Below are positions 60,961 to 64,000 of a stretch of DNA of 64,000 nucleotides, one piece after another (the first letter of the stretch is position 1; the number at the start of each line of letters is the position of its first letter). The position numbers and the translations under genes are program-made. Origin of the DNA: Alphaproteobacteria bacterium (GTDB taxonomy: Bacteria > Pseudomonadota > Alphaproteobacteria > UBA8366); contig JAJFJD010000047.1 of NCBI GenBank assembly GCA_021774335.1, positions 1 to 64,000 on the forward strand, written 5' to 3'. A model generated the notes under the pieces. That model saw nothing but the letters and a program-made list of their open reading frames with translations, made no database searches and was not told where the DNA came from.

Positions 60961-61425
60961 ATGCCCCGCATGTCCGTATTCGACAGTCCGCTGCTGCTTG
61001 GGTTCGACCATTTCGAACGAACGCTCGATCAGATCTCCAAGAAAGCCGCCGACGGATACCCGCCCTATAACATCGAACAGGTCGGGGAAAACCATCTCCG
61101 CATCAGCCTTGCTGTGGCCGGTTTCTCCGAAGACGACCTGACGGTCGAAATCGCAGATAACCAACTGATTATCCATGGGAATCGACAACAGGACGACAGC
61201 CAGCGCGTATTCCTGCATCGCGGCATCGCGGCGCGGCAATTCCAGCGCGCTTTCGTGCTTGCCGATGGAATTGAGGTGGTCGGCGCCGAGTTGGATAACG
61301 GATTGTTGCATATCGATATAACCCGGCCATCCCCCGATACCCGGGTGCGGCGCGTGGAAATCCGTTCCCAGAAGCGTTCCGGCGTTAAGGATTCGGCAAC
61401 CAAGCTGGACTTAGAATCCCGCTAA
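60961..61425 (+). CDS. Hsp20/alpha-crystallin small heat-shock protein (IbpA-like)
   Basis: 154 residues. The alpha-crystallin domain has YNIEQVGENHLRISLAVAGF, LTVEIADNQLIIHG and ELDNGLLHIDI, and RVFLHRGIAARQFQRAFVL is the IbpA signature. It holds unfolded proteins. The ATG at 60961 lies eight bases after GAGGAGGAA. The next gene begins at its stop codon. The leader contains GC-rich hairpins that could be thermosensitive, though I could not confirm a ROSE element. Confidence 0.93.
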   Translation: MPRMSVFDSPLLLGFDHFERTLDQISKKAADGYPPYNIEQVGENHLRISLAVAGFSEDDLTVEIADNQLIIHGNRQQDDSQRVFLHRGIAARQFQRAFVLADGIEVVGAELDNGLLHIDITRPSPDTRVRRVEIRSQKRSGVKDSATKLDLESR

Positions 61426-61664
61426 TGTCGCAACAGGAGACATTGGTGATGGTTAACGTCGAAAAGCTTCGCGAGATTTCGCAGAACGATTTGGCCCAAC
61501 TTGGCGCGGACGACCTCGCCTACGTGCGGCCGATCATGCTCGCGGACGAGATGGTCTTCGCCGTGAACACGGCTGACGGCCGGCAAATCGCCGTGGCGGA
61601 GGATTTCGACGCGGCCATCGTCGCAGCGCACGAGCACAGTTACTACACTGTCAGCGTGCACTAA
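61425..61664 (+). CDS. DUF1150 family protein
   Basis: 79 residues. Alphaproteobacterial DUF1150 proteins follow hsp20 genes; DLAQLGADDLAYVRPI fits the family. The ATG overlaps the hsp20 stop (TAATG); an ATG at 61449, preceded by GGAGACATTGGTG, may be the real start, giving 71 residues. Function unknown; the coupling suggests a stress role. Confidence 0.85.
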   Translation: MSQQETLVMVNVEKLREISQNDLAQLGADDLAYVRPIMLADEMVFAVNTADGRQIAVAEDFDAAIVAAHEHSYYTVSVH

Positions 61665-61705
61665 ATCCCACTGATCCACGTTCGGGGTTGGTCGATCGGG
61701 TGACC

Positions 61706-62170
61706 TTAAGCGGCGTGACTCGTCGCCGTTTCCGTCAGCAACGCAAAGAGCGCTTCGGGCTGATCGGACCCGCGTAATTTTTCGCACATCGCCTTGTCGC
61801 GCAGCAGCCGCGATACACGGGCCAACGCCTTCAGGTGATCGGCGCCCGCGTCTTCCGGCGCCAGCAGCATAAAAATCAGGTCGACGGGTTGTTCATCGAT
61901 CGAATCGAAATCGATCGGCGTCTCTAGACGGGCAAACAAACCGTATAGCCGGTCGATGCCCGGCAGCTTGCCATGCGGAATCGCAATTCCGTTGCCGACC
62001 CCGGTCGTGCCCAGCCGCTCCCGCTCCAACAGGACGTCGAAGACGGTGCGTTCATGCAGGCCGGTAATCGCCGACGCATGTTTAGCCAGTTCTTGTAACG
62101 ACTGCTTCTTCGACGTGGCATGCAACTTGGCAATGACCCCATCGGTTGAAAGCAGATTAACGATATCCAT
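61706..62170 (-). CDS. ptsN: PTS IIA-like nitrogen regulatory protein PtsN (EIIA-Ntr)
   Basis: 154 residues. The phosphorylation site is His66 in GIAIPHGKLPG, with RTVFDVLLERERLGTT and FMLLAPEDAGADHLKALA typical of EIIA-Ntr. It is phosphorylated through the PTS-Ntr relay and tunes potassium and stress control. The order rpoN, hpf, ptsN is the usual proteobacterial one. Confidence 0.95.
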   Translation of the reverse strand: MDIVNLLSTDGVIAKLHATSKKQSLQELAKHASAITGLHERTVFDVLLERERLGTTGVGNGIAIPHGKLPGIDRLYGLFARLETPIDFDSIDEQPVDLIFMLLAPEDAGADHLKALARVSRLLRDKAMCEKLRGSDQPEALFALLTETATSHAA

Positions 62171-62205
62171 CGGTACCCCTTCCGCGTTCGTACCGCGGTA
62201 AATCC

Positions 62206-62811
62206 CTAGGACTTATTTTCCTGCGGGTCAATCCATCCACTATTGCCGTCGCGGCGCACGTAAACCATGTTCAGCGCCCCATTTGCCCGGTTGCGAAACA
62301 ACATCGCCGGTAAATTCGCGAGGTCCATCCGCATCACCGCGTCGCTGACGGTCAGTGTCTCGATATCGGTCTGCATCTCCGCGATGATGACCGGTTGATC
62401 GCCGTTGGTGCCTTCGTCTGCGGCGTCTTTGGCGTCCGTTTCCGAAACCTCTTCGACTTCCGGCGCCAAAACATACTGTGCGGCCGAGAATCGCTCGTCC
62501 TTGCCGCCCTGCCGGCGATGATGGTCGCGCAATCGCCGTTTATAGCGCCGCAACCGTTTGCCGACGTGATCCAACGCCTCGTCGAAGGAACCATACGCAT
62601 CGCCTGACGTGGCATGGCCCTGCACCATGATGCCCTTGCCGACATGGACGGCGACATCGGTGCGGAACGACGATCCTTCTTTGGAAATCGTAACGCTCGC
62701 GTCAGTGGGGTCGACGAAATATTTCTCGACGACCACGGGGACCTGACGCTCGATATGCTCTTTCAAAGAGCTCCCGATATCGAGCTGTTTTCCATTAACT
62801 GTTAGCTGCAT
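62206..62811 (-). CDS. hpf: Ribosome hibernation promoting factor, long form
   Basis: 201 residues. The N-terminal domain (MQLTVNGKQLDIGSSLKEHI, FDEALDHVGKRLRRYKRRL) binds the 30S decoding site; the C-terminal domain (AVMRMDLANLPAMLFRN) is the dimerising part found in long HPF that forms 100S ribosomes. The ATG at 62811 follows AAGGATC. The frame runs on to 62913 but homology starts here. Confidence 0.94.
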   Translation of the reverse strand: MQLTVNGKQLDIGSSLKEHIERQVPVVVEKYFVDPTDASVTISKEGSSFRTDVAVHVGKGIMVQGHATSGDAYGSFDEALDHVGKRLRRYKRRLRDHHRRQGGKDERFSAAQYVLAPEVEEVSETDAKDAADEGTNGDQPVIIAEMQTDIETLTVSDAVMRMDLANLPAMLFRNRANGALNMVYVRRDGNSGWIDPQENKS

Positions 62812-62985
62812 TGATCCTTGCTTCGGGCTTGCCGCGCAAGACAAATTAAGGGTGCCACAACCGGCGCCTGAAAGCGAGGGGCGGAACATAGTGAGCGTGC
62901 CGACACGAGTCAATAGGGGGCACCTGCGCCGGCTGCCGCACCCGTCGCAGGTGCCGTGCCGTGATAGGGAAAATCGATTAAAATA

Positions 62986-64000
62986 TTATAATTCTTGGCG
63001 TTTTTGCCGCCGCCGCTGCACGGACGACGGAATCTTTAGGGCTTCCCGGTATTTCGCGACCGTACGGCGGGCGATGTCTATGCCATCCCGCTTCAGGATT
63101 TCCACGATCCGGTCATCCGAGAGAATTTCCGCCACCGATTCGCTATCAATCAGCGACTTGATGCGGAATCGCACCGCCTCGGCAGAGTGCGCGTCGCCGC
63201 CGCCGGTATTGGCGATCGCGGCCGAGAAGAAATACTTCAGTTCGAAAATGCCGCGCGGCGTGTGCATGTATTTATTGGTAGTGACCCGGCTGACCGTGCT
63301 CTCGTGCATTTCGATCTCTTCGGCGATATCGCGTAACACCAGCGGCTTCATATGGGCGATGCCCTTGCGGAAGAAGGCGTCCTGCTGGCGCGTGATTTCC
63401 GACGCGACCTTCAGGATCGTGGTCGCCCGCTGGTGCAGCGACTTGACCAGCCAGTTCGCGGAATGGAAGCACTCGTTGATGTACTCCCGCTCTTCCTTCT
63501 TGCGCGTCGCTTTCCGCACACGGGCGAAATAGTCGACATTGACCAGCACGCGCGGCAGCGTTTCGGGATTCAACTCGATCGTCCAGCCACCGTCTGGATG
63601 CGGCCGCATAAGGATGTCCGGCGTCACGGTCAGCGTGACTTCCCGATCGAACGCCTGCGCCGGTTTCGGATTGAGAGCGCGAATCTCGGCGACCATATCG
63701 GTCAGGTCTTCGTCGTCGACGCCACAGACCCGCAGCAGCGCTGATTTATCGTGCTTGGCCAGAAGCTCGAGGTTGTCCAACAGGGCCTGCATCGCGGGAT
63801 CGAGGCGATCCAGGTCGCGCAACTGCAGCGCCAGACACTCCCGGAGGTCGCGCGCAAACAATCCCGGTGGATCGCAGCGCTGCAACAGCTCCAGCACCGA
63901 CGTCACGCGCTCGATATCGCAATTCAGCTGCTTGGCAACCTGTTCCAGCGGTTCGGAGATCCATCCGGACTCGTCGAGCGTCTCGATCAGTTGAATGCCG
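62986..64000 (-). CDS. rpoN: RNA polymerase sigma-54 factor, N-terminal end outside window
   Basis: Frame open to the right edge, so the N-terminal activator-interacting region lies beyond it. Seen are LKSLHQRATTILKVASEI and HESTVSRVTTNKYMHTPRG of the core-binding and HTH parts, and the RpoN box ARRTVAKYRE near the C-terminus, which contacts the -24 element. It recruits polymerase for enhancer-dependent promoters. Lies upstream of hpf and ptsN. Confidence 0.95.
   Translation of the reverse strand, partial: GIQLIETLDESGWISEPLEQVAKQLNCDIERVTSVLELLQRCDPPGLFARDLRECLALQLRDLDRLDPAMQALLDNLELLAKHDKSALLRVCGVDDEDLTDMVAEIRALNPKPAQAFDREVTLTVTPDILMRPHPDGGWTIELNPETLPRVLVNVDYFARVRKATRKKEEREYINECFHSANWLVKSLHQRATTILKVASEITRQQDAFFRKGIAHMKPLVLRDIAEEIEMHESTVSRVTTNKYMHTPRGIFELKYFFSAAIANTGGGDAHSAEAVRFRIKSLIDSESVAEILSDDRIVEILKRDGIDIARRTVAKYREALKIPSSVQRRRQKRQEL

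Overview
This is a GC-rich bacterial chromosomal window, densely coded on both strands, with many ATGA start/stop overlaps. Its gene content points to an alphaproteobacterium, most likely a Rhodospirillales-type free-living heterotroph (inference). The indicators are the rpoN-hpf-ptsN order, a DUF1150 gene behind an Hsp20 gene, the DUF2849/DUF934 sulfite reductase operon, a SAM-II riboswitch, and many CaiB, TauD, UbiD and MmgE/PrpD type catabolic genes. I saw no rRNA, tRNA, transposase, prophage or CRISPR array.

Region 1 (1-9345) is the right part of an aryl-polyene / xanthomonadin-type pigment cluster. A translationally coupled set encodes a ketosynthase (cut by the window edge), a chain-length-factor-like protein, a hotdog dehydratase and a ketoreductase. 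Next come an opposed operon (halogenase-like flavoprotein, family 2 glycosyltransferase, lipoprotein), a UbiE-type methyltransferase, a chorismatase that would supply a hydroxybenzoate starter, two further lipoproteins and a MlaC-type periplasmic protein. The three small lipoproteins are paralogues of one another. Region 2 (9454-21814) is catabolic and transport: a FAD oxidoreductase, a double-hotdog dehydratase, a class III CoA-transferase, a hydroxyproline epimerase/dehydratase, RidA, a histidine phosphatase, an RpiR-controlled Fbp-type ABC importer and an NHL-repeat protein. Region 3 (21850-26735) has small unknown genes, a GNAT, a UbiD decarboxylase, a cold-shock protein and a GT8-like glycosyltransferase.

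Region 4 (26722-32720) is a vitamin B12 uptake operon under a cobalamin riboswitch: outer-membrane receptor, binding protein, permease, ATPase and a dedicated TonB. Region 5 (32798-40753) holds a TauD dioxygenase, a tartrate-dehydratase-like enolase-superfamily enzyme, a sulfite reductase/siroheme operon with no cysH, and an OmpR/EnvZ-type pair. The sulfite reductase operon is preceded by a SAM-II-like aptamer, an intrinsic terminator and a second SAM-II/SAM-V-like aptamer. Region 6 (40983-53799) is F420-centred: five tandem luciferase-like oxidoreductases face an operon encoding FO synthase, CofC, CofD, stand-alone CofE and an NADPH:F420 oxidoreductase, plus an LpxR-like gene and an alpha/beta hydrolase. 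Region 7 (53965-60803) has a lipoprotein of unknown function, an M20 peptidase, a haloacid dehalogenase, an AtuA/DUF4387 pair and an MmgE/PrpD protein. Region 8 (60961-64000) holds hsp20, a DUF1150 gene, and ptsN, hpf and partial rpoN.
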